This document shows, in pieces, positions 1-8,329 of a stretch of DNA of 64,000 nt. A program made the translations under genes and the position numbers. Each line of letters begins with the position of its first letter. The stretch's first letter is position 1. The notes below the pieces were generated by a model. That model did no database searches. It was not told the origin of the DNA and saw only the letters and a list, made by a program, of their open reading frames with translations. Source of the stretch: Enteroscipio rubneri (GTDB lineage Bacteria > Actinomycetota > Coriobacteriia > Coriobacteriales > Eggerthellaceae); the NCBI RefSeq assembly GCF_002899715.1, contig NZ_PPEK01000003.1, positions 62,001 to 126,000 on the forward strand, read 5' to 3'.

Positions 1-41
1 CACTTAAAAGTGCGGTAGTCACCTTTTGGTTACTTTAAGTG
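1..41. repeat. imperfect inverted repeat at the end of the Fic gene
   Basis: An 11-base arm at 1-11 (CACTTAAAAGT) pairs imperfectly with 31-41 (ACTTTAAGTG core), and the TAA stop of the Fic gene lies inside the right arm. It may act as a transcription terminator or as a protein-binding palindrome; the sequence to its left is outside the window. Weak call. Confidence 0.3.
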
Positions 42-961
42 CGCGGCACGTAGCCTCTACCGTGCCCTTCCTGCTCCAGTTGCAGCATGCGCTGGCCGAC
101 GGAGTCTTCCAGCCGGTGCGCCACGAGGTCGACCATTGCCGAGCCGTCGCGGCCTTCTATGTCACGCGTGAACGACTTGATGGCCTGGTAGTATGCGGCG
201 ACGCCCTGCTCGTCCGCTTTGAGGCTCACCGGTGGGAAACCGCCGCTCATCAACATGAAGTTGAGCAGGATGCGGCCCGTGCGGCCGTTGCCGTCCTGGA
301 AAGGGTGGATGTCCTCAAACGCCAGGTGGAAGAGCGCTGCCGTCTCTATCGCGCGGGCTTCCGCCTTCGCCGCCCATGCGACGAGATTGCCCATGAGCGT
401 GGGAACGCGCGCCGGTGGCGGGGGGATGATGGGCGAGGACGAGATGTAACGCTGATCCCTGCGATACTCGCCCGGCTCGCAATCTTCCAAGTGCGCCGAG
501 GCGACGCGATGGACTGCGAGGACTACCTCCTCCGAGAGCCGCTTCCTTTCGCGCACGAAACCGACCATGAGGTCGAAGGCGGCGGCGATGTCGATCACTT
601 CAAGGTGCTCGCTCAGTGGCTTGCCGGGAATGACGGCGTCCTCCTCCAGCACCAGGCTGGTCTCTTGGAGCGAGAGTGTGTTGCCTTCGATGCGGGCGGT
701 GGTATGCACGAAGTCGACCTTCATGGCGTTGAGGATGCGATCCTCCTTCGCGGGGTTGAAGCCGCGCTCGGCAAGGATCGAGCATTGGCTTTCAAGGCGC
801 TCGATGAGTTCTTTGTCGCAGTTCGGAGCCGTGGGAAGCGTGTCAAAGCGGCGAAGCTGGGATTGTAGAAGTCGCAGGTAGCTCTCGCGCTCGTCGGTGA
901 CGCCATACATCTTCTCGTAACCGGTGGCGTATTCGAGGTCGCTTAAATCCTGTTCTGGCAT
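35..961 (-). CDS. Fic family protein (class II, self-inhibited AMPylase)
   Basis: Fic enzymes usually transfer AMP from ATP to a hydroxyl side chain of a target protein in the cytoplasm. The 308-residue product carries the complete Fic motif HPFQDGNGRTGR at about residues 219-230, including the catalytic His and the phosphate-binding GNGR. An N-terminal inhibitory-helix motif TTARIEGN at 87-94 fits the (S/T)xxxE(G/N) rule of class II Fic proteins, so the enzyme is expected to be auto-inhibited. The start at 961 is chosen because AAGGGAG lies just upstream; a longer in-frame extension to 1102 has no support. No antitoxin gene is adjacent, as expected when the inhibitor is built in. The target is unknown. 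Confidence 0.9.
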   Translation of the reverse strand: MPEQDLSDLEYATGYEKMYGVTDERESYLRLLQSQLRRFDTLPTAPNCDKELIERLESQCSILAERGFNPAKEDRILNAMKVDFVHTTARIEGNTLSLQETSLVLEEDAVIPGKPLSEHLEVIDIAAAFDLMVGFVRERKRLSEEVVLAVHRVASAHLEDCEPGEYRRDQRYISSSPIIPPPPARVPTLMGNLVAWAAKAEARAIETAALFHLAFEDIHPFQDGNGRTGRILLNFMLMSGGFPPVSLKADEQGVAAYYQAIKSFTRDIEGRDGSAMVDLVAHRLEDSVGQRMLQLEQEGHGRGYVPRT

Positions 962-1117
962 TGCGTGCTCCCTTGTGAGTGCTTGCGATGAGATTTTACC
1001 ATGCTTTCGCAAGGGTCTCGAAGCTGGCGCCTTCTGCCAAAATTGTAGGGAGTGTTCTGCAATTGGACTACTTTGAGCAACAATGCAGAGTATATCTGGC
1101 ACCTGCGAACGACACTC

Positions 1118-3664
1118 TTACAAATACCTTCCCGTGACGCTGTCCGGGTTGGCGGCCACCTGCTCGGGCGTGCCGGCGGCGACGATGTGGCCGCCGGATG
1201 CGCCGCCGCCGGGACCGAGGTCGATCACGTAGTCGGCGTTCGCGATGACGTCCAGGTCGTGCTCGATCACCACCATGGTGGCGCCTTGCGACACCAGGCG
1301 GTCGAACACCTCGAGCAGCGTGCGCACGTCGAGCGGGTGCAAGCCGATGGTGGGCTCGTCGAACACGAACACGGCATCGTCCTGCGTGCGCTTCATCTCG
1401 CTGGCCAGCTTCAGGCGCTGCGCCTCGCCGCCGGAAAGCGCCGGCGTGGCCTCGCCGAGGGTGAGGTACCCCAGTCCCAGGTCGCAGAGGGTTTGCAGCT
1501 TCGCGGCCACCTTCCTGAGGTCGGAGGTGGCGGCCAGCGCCTCGCTCGCGCTCATGGCCATGAGGTCGGGTAGAGACACGAGGTCCACCGGGTCGTCGGC
1601 GTGCGGGCGGCGGATGCGATCGGCCTCGGGGGCGTAGCGCGAGCCGCGGCAGGCGGGGCAGGTGATGTCCACGTCGGGCAGGAACTGCACGTCCAGGCTG
1701 ATGGAGCCCGTGCCGTCGCATACGGGGCAGCGCAGCTTTCCCGTGTTGTACGAGAAGTCGCCCGCCTTGAGCCCCGCCGCCTTCGCGTCCGGCGTGCGGG
1801 CGAAGGCGCGGCGCAGCTCGTCGTGCACGCCCGCGTAGGTGGCCACGGTCGAGCGCACGTTGATGCCGATGGGGGAGGCGTCGATGAGGTTCGCCCGCTC
1901 GATGCCCGCAGCCTCGAGGGCGCGCACGTGGGCGGGCGGCCTCTCGCCGGCGGCCCACGCCTTCAGCGCGGGCACGAGGCTCTCCAGCACGAACGTGGTC
2001 TTGCCCGAGCCCGACACGCCGGTGACGGCGGTGAGCCGGCTGCGGGGAACGTCCACGGCAAGCGGCTTGACCGTGTGGAGCGCGTCCGTTTCCAGATGGA
2101 TGCGGCCGAGGGCGAACACGTCGTCCGCATCTGCCCGGTCGCGCACGCAGACGGTGCGCGCGCCCGACAGGAACGGCCCGATGAGCGAGGCGGGGTCGGC
2201 CTCGATCTCGGCCACGGAGCCCTGCGCGATCACGCGCCCGCCCGCGGCACCCGCTCCAGGGCCTATCTCCACGATATGGTCGGCCGCGCGCAGGATGCGC
2301 GCGTCGTGGTCCACCATGGCCACCGAGTTGCCGTCGGCCAGAAGGTCGCGCATGACCTCCACCAGGCCGTCGACGTTCAGGGGGTGCAGGCCGATGGACG
2401 GCTCGTCCAGCACGTAGAGCACGCCGGTGGTGCGGTTGCGCACGGCGCGGGCCAGCTGCACGCGCTGCCGCTCGCCGGTGGAGAGCGTCGAGCCCGCGCG
2501 GTCGAGCGAGAGGTACCCCAGCCCCAGGTCCACGAGGCGGCGCGCCGTGTGCTGGAACGACTCGCAGATGTTTCGCGCCATCGGGCGCATCTCGGGGGAG
2601 AGCCCGCCCGGCACGGCGTCCACCCAACCGGTGAGGCCGTCGAGCGTCTTCTCGGTGGCTTCGGCCAGGTTGACGCCCGCCACCTGCGGCTTCAGTGCGT
2701 CGGCAGACAGGCGCGTGCCGTGGCACACGGGGCAGGTGCCCTGCTTGAGGAACCGCGCCACGCGCGCCAGGCCCTTCTCGTCCTTCACCTTCGCCAGCGC
2801 GTTCTCCACGGTGTAGACGGCGTTGTAGTAGGTGAAATCAAGCTCGGCGAAGGTGTCGGATTTCTTCGCCTTGTACAGGATGTGCTTCTTCTCGGCGGGG
2901 CCGTGGAACACGATGTCGCGCTCCTTGGGCGTGAGCTGGTTGAACGGCACGTCGGTGCGCACGCCCATCTCGCGCGCAACCTGCTTCATGAGGTCCCACA
3001 TGAGCGTGCCCCACGGTGCCACCGCGCCCTCGTCGATGGTGAGCGACTCGTCGGGCACAAGGGCGCTTTCGTCCACGGTGCGCACGATGCCGGTGCCGTC
3101 GCATTCAGGACAGGCGCCGTCGCCGTTGAAGGCCAGCGCCTCGGCGCTCGGGCCGAAGAACTCCACGCCGCAGACGGGGCACGTGATGGGGCGCTCGGCA
3201 GCGACGTTCAGCGTGGGCGGCACGCGGTGGCCGTTGGGGCACACATGGCTGCCCACGCGCGAGAACAGGAGTCGGAGGCTGTTCAAGAGCTCGGTGGAGG
3301 TGCCGAACGTGCTGCGCACTCCGGGCACGGCGGGCCGCTGGTGCAGCGCGAGGGCGGCGGGCACGTGCAGCACCTCGTCCACGTCGGCGCGCCCTGCCTG
3401 CGTGAGGCGGCGGCGCGTGTAGGTGGAGAGCGCCTCGAGGTAGCGCCGCGAGCCCTCCGCGTACAGCACGCCGAGGGCGAGCGACGACTTTCCCGAGCCC
3501 GACACGCCCGCGATGGCCACGAGCTGGTTCAGCGGGATGTCCACGTCGAGGTTCTTCAGGTTGTGCACGCGCGCCCCGCGCACCTGGATGCGGTCAGGGG
3601 CGGGCGAGGCGTCAGAAAAGAGCTGAGCGGGCGTGTGCGAGGAATGCTGGGTCGTGTCGTCCAC
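1118..3664 (-). CDS. UvrA-like ABC ATPase lacking the UvrB-binding domain
   Basis: The protein has two ABC modules of the UvrA class: Walker A motifs GVSGSGKSS and GVSGSGKTT, signatures LSTGERQRVQLARAV and LSGGEAQRLKLASEM, and zinc-finger CxxC pairs (CPVCG, CPECDG, CPVCHG, CPVCDG, CPACRG). It is about 848 residues, roughly 100 shorter than canonical UvrA. The missing part is the UvrB-binding insert: after the TEL-N-LRLLFSRVGSHVCP segment it passes directly to the next zinc-binding region. Such UvrA2-like proteins have been linked to drug tolerance or DNA protection rather than classical excision repair. The start is uncertain: GTG at 3664 has GGGAGGA about 13 bases upstream, and an ATG at 3775 would add 37 low-similarity residues. 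Confidence 0.88.
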   Translation of the reverse strand: MDDTTQHSSHTPAQLFSDASPAPDRIQVRGARVHNLKNLDVDIPLNQLVAIAGVSGSGKSSLALGVLYAEGSRRYLEALSTYTRRRLTQAGRADVDEVLHVPAALALHQRPAVPGVRSTFGTSTELLNSLRLLFSRVGSHVCPNGHRVPPTLNVAAERPITCPVCGVEFFGPSAEALAFNGDGACPECDGTGIVRTVDESALVPDESLTIDEGAVAPWGTLMWDLMKQVAREMGVRTDVPFNQLTPKERDIVFHGPAEKKHILYKAKKSDTFAELDFTYYNAVYTVENALAKVKDEKGLARVARFLKQGTCPVCHGTRLSADALKPQVAGVNLAEATEKTLDGLTGWVDAVPGGLSPEMRPMARNICESFQHTARRLVDLGLGYLSLDRAGSTLSTGERQRVQLARAVRNRTTGVLYVLDEPSIGLHPLNVDGLVEVMRDLLADGNSVAMVDHDARILRAADHIVEIGPGAGAAGGRVIAQGSVAEIEADPASLIGPFLSGARTVCVRDRADADDVFALGRIHLETDALHTVKPLAVDVPRSRLTAVTGVSGSGKTTFVLESLVPALKAWAAGERPPAHVRALEAAGIERANLIDASPIGINVRSTVATYAGVHDELRRAFARTPDAKAAGLKAGDFSYNTGKLRCPVCDGTGSISLDVQFLPDVDITCPACRGSRYAPEADRIRRPHADDPVDLVSLPDLMAMSASEALAATSDLRKVAAKLQTLCDLGLGYLTLGEATPALSGGEAQRLKLASEMKRTQDDAVFVFDEPTIGLHPLDVRTLLEVFDRLVSQGATMVVIEHDLDVIANADYVIDLGPGGGASGGHIVAAGTPEQVAANPDSVTGRYL

Positions 3665-4055
3665 AGTGTGTTCGTCTGTCCTCCCTGTTCGATCGGCGGC
3701 GTCCGGGTCGACGCTGCCTTGTTCGCCGGCTATCTTATCATGCCGAGCTCCGCCGGGACCTTCCCTTCGTCGCACATGGCGCGCTGGCGCCCGTTCGCGT
3801 CCGGTTCATTACGTATCTGTTGACCGCAAGCTTCGCGAAGGGGGCTTCGTCGCAGGGCGCGATGCAGCGTCGAAAGCGCACGAAACTTAAAAAAGAGTTG
3901 AAACACCCTTCTTTTCCGAGCGCCGCACCGCGGTTTTGACATACTGAATGATTTGGTGAGGCTTTGCGCGATCGCTATGAGCAAAAGCGGGGCGCTGGAT
4001 TGTGCGAATGCTCAACGCGTACAAGGACAGGGTGTGTACAGGAAGGAACAAAGCC
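3665..4055. other. intergenic region, no gene seen
   Basis: This 391-base gap separates the divergent UvrA-like gene and the solute-binding protein gene. I find no credible ORF. A perfect -35 hexamer TTGACA occurs at 3936-3941 on the plus strand, but no good -10 follows at normal spacing. AGGAAGGAAC just before 4056 is the ribosome site of the next gene. Confidence 0.5.
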
Positions 4056-4889
4056 ATGGCTGCAAAGGGAGGGCGTGTCGCGTTGGTTGCGGCACTTGCG
4101 CTCGTATGCGCGCTTGCAGGACTGGTCGGATGTGCTAGTGCATCGGACGGGAATCTTGTCGCAGCAGGCGAGCGCACACTGCGCGTGGGCGTGCGCAGCG
4201 ACGTGGTGGGCTTCGGGTACCTCAATGAGACCACGGGGAAGTATTACGGCCTCGAGATCGATATTGCCGAGGAAATGGCCTCGCGTTTGGGCTTCTCCGA
4301 CGTCGAGTTTGCGACCGTGTTGCCGGAGACACGCAAGGACATGCTCATGAACGGCGAGATCGACTGTCTCGTGGCGTGCTACTCCATAGCCGAGTCTCGT
4401 CAGAAGAACTTCGACTTCTCGGCGGCGTATTACGCTGACAACTCCGTCATCGTGGTGGAAAACAGCTCGCTCGTCGACGACGTCGAGGATCTCAAAGGTC
4501 TCACGTTCGGCACCATGGCGGGATCGAACACCGCGCCTCAACTCGTGATCAAGCTCACTGAGTCCGGATTCACCTCCGGCGAGGCCCTTTCGGCAAGCGA
4601 AGATAATTCGGACGTCCAGTTCGACACGTTCCATCTTGTGCAGATGGCGTCCTATCAAGAGCTCGCCCAGGCGCTCGAAGAGGGCAGAATCGATGCCGCC
4701 TGCATGGACGGCAGCATTGCCAAAACCTATATGAGCAGCGACCGCAGCATCCTCGACTTTACGATCGATACGCAAAAGTATGGTGTCGCCACACAAAAGG
4801 ATTCCGCGCTCAGCCAGCCGGTGGCCGAGGCTGTGCAGGGAATGCTCGACGACGGCACCATCGCTCGGCTTACGGACAAATGGAATTGA
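4056..4889 (+). CDS. family 3 extracellular solute-binding lipoprotein
   Basis: This 277-residue protein has a lipoprotein signal peptide with lipobox LVGC (Cys26) followed by a family 3 periplasmic-binding fold (RTLRVGVRSDVVGFGY, YGLEIDIAEEMASRLG, LKGLTFGTMAGSNTAP, AVQGMLDDGTIARLTDKWN). Family members bind polar amino acids or small organic acids outside the membrane. AGGAAGGAAC precedes the chosen ATG at 4056. No ABC permease or ATPase follows. Instead the stop is only 14 bases from the start of a giant Cache-MscS channel, with that gene's ribosome site in the gap. This suggests the binding protein works as a ligand sensor for the channel, or serves an unlinked transporter; the pairing is inference. 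Confidence 0.88.
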   Translation: MAAKGGRVALVAALALVCALAGLVGCASASDGNLVAAGERTLRVGVRSDVVGFGYLNETTGKYYGLEIDIAEEMASRLGFSDVEFATVLPETRKDMLMNGEIDCLVACYSIAESRQKNFDFSAAYYADNSVIVVENSSLVDDVEDLKGLTFGTMAGSNTAPQLVIKLTESGFTSGEALSASEDNSDVQFDTFHLVQMASYQELAQALEEGRIDAACMDGSIAKTYMSSDRSILDFTIDTQKYGVATQKDSALSQPVAEAVQGMLDDGTIARLTDKWN

Positions 4890-4903
4890 GGAGGCGAGCG
4901 AGC

Positions 4904-7900
4904 ATGTCTCGGAAACTCAAGGTCAAAATCATTTGCCTCATCGCGGTGGCGGCCATCAGCATGGCAGCTATGGGCATACTGCTATCCTCTATGCAGAACG
5001 AACTCTCGCTCGACGGTTACACGACCGAGATGAAGCAGGAGGCTGACGCGCTCGAAGGGCTGCTGAGCGTGGCCGATGAAGGCGTGGCGCAAAGCACCGT
5101 CACGTACGACGAGATCTACCAATCAAAAGCCGAGAGCGTTGCCTTCATGGCGAACAACGATGCCGGTTTCGAACCAACCGATGCGAAAATGGTCGAGTAT
5201 CAGGACCTCCTCGGCGTGGATAACGTTGTAGTGGTTTCCCGCGACGGCGCGATCCTCGCGAAGGCCCGCGACACGCTCGCCAATTTTTCGTTTTCGCGCT
5301 TCAATCAGCTGCGCACCGTTTTTGCCGATGGAGAGCCTTCTGAGGCGGTTGAGATCGAGCTTCCCGAACAGGATTGGCTCTTCCGGTATTACGCCGCGCG
5401 CATCGATGACGGCTCCATGGTTGTGATCGAACAGAATCCCGATGAGCTGCGCCAGCTCGTGGCGGACACGGGATCGATCGAGAGCGTGCTCAAAGACATC
5501 GCCATCGGCCAGCACGGCTACCTGTTCGCGGTGTCCGCGCAGGACTATGTGATCGCCTACCATCCGAATGCCGATCTCGTGGGCGCCGATGCCCTTGACG
5601 CCGGCATCGATGCGGTCGATTTGGAAGACGGGAATCTCGCTTGGATGAAGCTCGCCGGCGAGTCGTTGTACTGCGAGGTCAGCAAGATCGGCGACATGTA
5701 CTACGTGGCCGCCGTGCCCGAAAGCGACATGGCGACCACCCGCAATATCACGGTGGGCGTCATCCTGTTCATCTTCTTCGCGGTCATGTGCGTGGTCATC
5801 ATGTATGGCATCTTCGTCATGCGCGAGGACGAGCGCGAGGGGCGCAGCCCCGAGGATTACTGCACCATGGGGCCGCTGCGCTACAACAAGGCGATCGGGA
5901 GAAAGGCGGCGGTGCTCTCGCTTGTGGGCTTCATCGGCATCCTGGGCGTGTCGTTCTACATGCAGACGCTGTTCGCCCTGTCCTCGGAGTCGGTGGCCAA
6001 CAACGAGCGCGCTGCCGAAGCGGTGGAGACCATCCAACGCGCCGACGAGCGCATGACGGCTCTGCAAGATCAATACAGTGAGCGCTACCTGAGCAAGGCG
6101 CGCGTGGCCGGCTATATCCTCGATCACAATCCAGCGCTCGCGAACCGAGACGATCTGCAGAGGCTCGCCGACACGCTCATGATCCAATACCTGTTCACGT
6201 TTGACGGAAACGGCGTAATGACCGCCACCAACTCATCGTATGCAAACTTCACCATGAGCGAGGATCCCGAGAGTCAATCCTTCGAGTTCCGCAAGCTGCT
6301 GCAAGGCGCCGATTCGGTAGTGCAGGAAGCGCAGCCCGACGAGATATCCGGGCAGCTGCGGCAGTACATTGGCGTGCCACTTCACGCCGAGTCGGGCGAG
6401 GTGGACGGAGCCGTACAGATCGGCATTCGCCCGACGCGCTTGGAGAAGCTGCTCGAGACCGTTACGGTGGACAGCGTGCTCAACGGCGTGAAGGTGGGAG
6501 CCGACGGATTCGCCTTCGCCGTGAACAAGGAGGACGACACGTTCGTCTCCTTTCCTGATCAGCGACTCGTGGGCAAGAACGCGCTTGAGCATGGCATGAC
6601 CGAGAATCAGTTCAAGGACGGATACTGCGACTACGTCACCGTCGAGGGCGTCACCTATTACGCCTCGTCAGCCGAGACGGACGACTACTATCTGTACATC
6701 GCCGGCACGGAAGGCGAGCTCATGGCCGAGCGCGTACCGCTCACCATGGCCACGGGCGGTGTCGCCTTCGTGTGCCTTGCGGCGATATTTCTCCTGTTGG
6801 CGTTCGAGCCGCGCCGCAGTGTGACCGTGGCGAAGGGGGTCGGCGCCGAGGAGCGCGACGCGCGCATGATCGACGTGAAGATGCCGAGCGGGCGCACTGC
6901 AAAAACCGAGAGCGCCGCCAGCCGCTGGCTTGATCGCTCGTTCAAATGGAGCGAGAAGACAGCCGAGCAGAAGACGGCAACGGTGGTGCGCTGGCTGGTG
7001 GGCGTGTCGGTGATCGCCGTATTTGCAGCCGTGGTGTTCCAAGATCGCATCTTCGGGCAGGGTTCTCTCTTCTCCTACATCCTGGGCGGAAACTGGGAGC
7101 GTGGACTGAACATTTTTGCGTTCACGGCGTGCATCATGTTCGTGTGCGTGGCCCTGACCGTGGTGACCATCGTGCACAAGCTGCTGAACCTGCTGTCCTC
7201 CGTGCTGGGCGCGCGCGGCGAGACGGTATGCAGGCTCCTTGGTAGCTTCATCAAATACGCCACCATCATCGGCATGGTGTACTACTGCCTCATGCTCGTA
7301 GGCGTGGACACCACCACGCTTCTGGCTTCGGCCGGCATCCTGTCCATCGCCATCAGCTTCGGCGCCAAGGAACTCGTATCCGATATCCTGAGCGGGCTTT
7401 TCATCATCTTCGAGGGCGAGTTCCGCGTGGGCGACATCATCAAGGTGGGCGACTGGCGCGGCACCGTGGTGGAGATAGGCGTGCGCACCACGAAGGTGCA
7501 GGATGGATCGCAGAACATCAAGGTCATCCGCAACAGCGACATCAGCAATGTGATCAACATGACGAAGGAGACGTCCTATGCCTCGTGCGACGTCGGCATC
7601 GAGTACGGCGAGTCGCTCGAACGCGTGGAGAACATCCTTTCCAAGGAGCTGCCGAACATACGCAAACGCCTGCCCGCCATCATTGACGGCCCGTTCTACA
7701 AAGGCGTCGTGGAGCTGGGCGACAACAGCGTAACTATTCGCATCGTGGTGCAGTGCGCCGAACCCGATCGCTTGCAGCTTGAGCGCGATCTGAATCGCGA
7801 GATGAAGCTGATCTTCGACAAATACGACATCAGTATTCCGTTTCCGCAGGTGGTCGTCAATCAACCTGTGGAGTTCAAGAAAGCGACGGCGAGGGAAAAG

Positions 7901-7981
7901 CGCAGCGCCGACCGGTTCAACGCGGAGCAGAAAGCCGCGGCGAAGGAGCTGGGCAACGATGAGGACGACGAGACGCGGTAG
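4904..7981 (+). CDS. double-Cache sensor fused to an MscS-type mechanosensitive channel
   Basis: This 1025-residue membrane protein starts with a transmembrane helix (about 4-30), an extracytoplasmic Cache-like region (about 31-280), helices near 283-305 and 335-360, and a second extracytoplasmic Cache-like region (about 361-610). Helices near 611-634, 695-714, 736-764 and 782-801 follow, then a canonical MscS pore and beta domain (LLASAGILSIAISFGAKELV at about 806, FRVGDIIKVGDWRGTVVEIGVRTTKV). The C-terminal tail is charged. MscS channels open under membrane tension; Cache domains bind small ligands in chemoreceptors and kinases. Having both suggests a ligand-modulated channel. GAGGAGG precedes ATG 4904. 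The upstream binding-protein gene is 14 bases away, so the two are almost certainly co-transcribed. Confidence 0.87.
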   Translation: MSRKLKVKIICLIAVAAISMAAMGILLSSMQNELSLDGYTTEMKQEADALEGLLSVADEGVAQSTVTYDEIYQSKAESVAFMANNDAGFEPTDAKMVEYQDLLGVDNVVVVSRDGAILAKARDTLANFSFSRFNQLRTVFADGEPSEAVEIELPEQDWLFRYYAARIDDGSMVVIEQNPDELRQLVADTGSIESVLKDIAIGQHGYLFAVSAQDYVIAYHPNADLVGADALDAGIDAVDLEDGNLAWMKLAGESLYCEVSKIGDMYYVAAVPESDMATTRNITVGVILFIFFAVMCVVIMYGIFVMREDEREGRSPEDYCTMGPLRYNKAIGRKAAVLSLVGFIGILGVSFYMQTLFALSSESVANNERAAEAVETIQRADERMTALQDQYSERYLSKARVAGYILDHNPALANRDDLQRLADTLMIQYLFTFDGNGVMTATNSSYANFTMSEDPESQSFEFRKLLQGADSVVQEAQPDEISGQLRQYIGVPLHAESGEVDGAVQIGIRPTRLEKLLETVTVDSVLNGVKVGADGFAFAVNKEDDTFVSFPDQRLVGKNALEHGMTENQFKDGYCDYVTVEGVTYYASSAETDDYYLYIAGTEGELMAERVPLTMATGGVAFVCLAAIFLLLAFEPRRSVTVAKGVGAEERDARMIDVKMPSGRTAKTESAASRWLDRSFKWSEKTAEQKTATVVRWLVGVSVIAVFAAVVFQDRIFGQGSLFSYILGGNWERGLNIFAFTACIMFVCVALTVVTIVHKLLNLLSSVLGARGETVCRLLGSFIKYATIIGMVYYCLMLVGVDTTTLLASAGILSIAISFGAKELVSDILSGLFIIFEGEFRVGDIIKVGDWRGTVVEIGVRTTKVQDGSQNIKVIRNSDISNVINMTKETSYASCDVGIEYGESLERVENILSKELPNIRKRLPAIIDGPFYKGVVELGDNSVTIRIVVQCAEPDRLQLERDLNREMKLIFDKYDISIPFPQVVVNQPVEFKKATAREKRSADRFNAEQKAAAKELGNDEDDETR

Positions 7982-8329
7982 CGCGAAGCTGCCGCGCCGC
8001 GACGCGAACGCCTCGGGAGCGCATCGTTCCCGAGGCCGTTTTCGCGAGGAGGAGAGCGGAATCGAGCAGCGATGCGTTTGCACGTCTGCCCATCGAAGCG
8101 AAAGCCATCATGAGTGGAAAAGCGCCATAGGTGCACTACCTTCTTGTGCATGTTCGAACGGAGTTTCTTTCGGAGCGCTGCGATCGGTAAACATCGGCGG
8201 CGTAGCGGCGAGCTTCGTGACCGATGCCGCATGGACCTTCGGCTTCTGAATCTCACGATGCTCCATCGCTTGGAATAGCCAAGAGCTTTTTATGTCATAA
8301 TCGGGGGGAACGAAGAGAAAGGCTCCCTC
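7982..8329. other. intergenic region with a terminator, no gene seen
   Basis: This 348-base gap lies between two plus-strand genes. It holds the hairpin at 8010-8042 and then about 280 bases in which I find no convincing coding sequence. The promoter of the ABC exporter should lie in its right half, but I could not fix a -35/-10 pair. Confidence 0.5.
8010..8042 (+). terminator. intrinsic terminator after the Cache-MscS gene
   Basis: A perfect 9-bp stem GCCTCGGGA (8010-8018) / TCCCGAGGC (8028-8036) is followed by CGTTTT. It sits 29 bases past the stop codon and should end the binding-protein/channel transcript. Confidence 0.75.

Noticed and set aside
1601-3823. 740-codon open frame antisense to the UvrA-like gene
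   Set aside because: Low-complexity Arg/His/Gly/Val product without motifs, fully overlapping a gene with clear ABC motifs.
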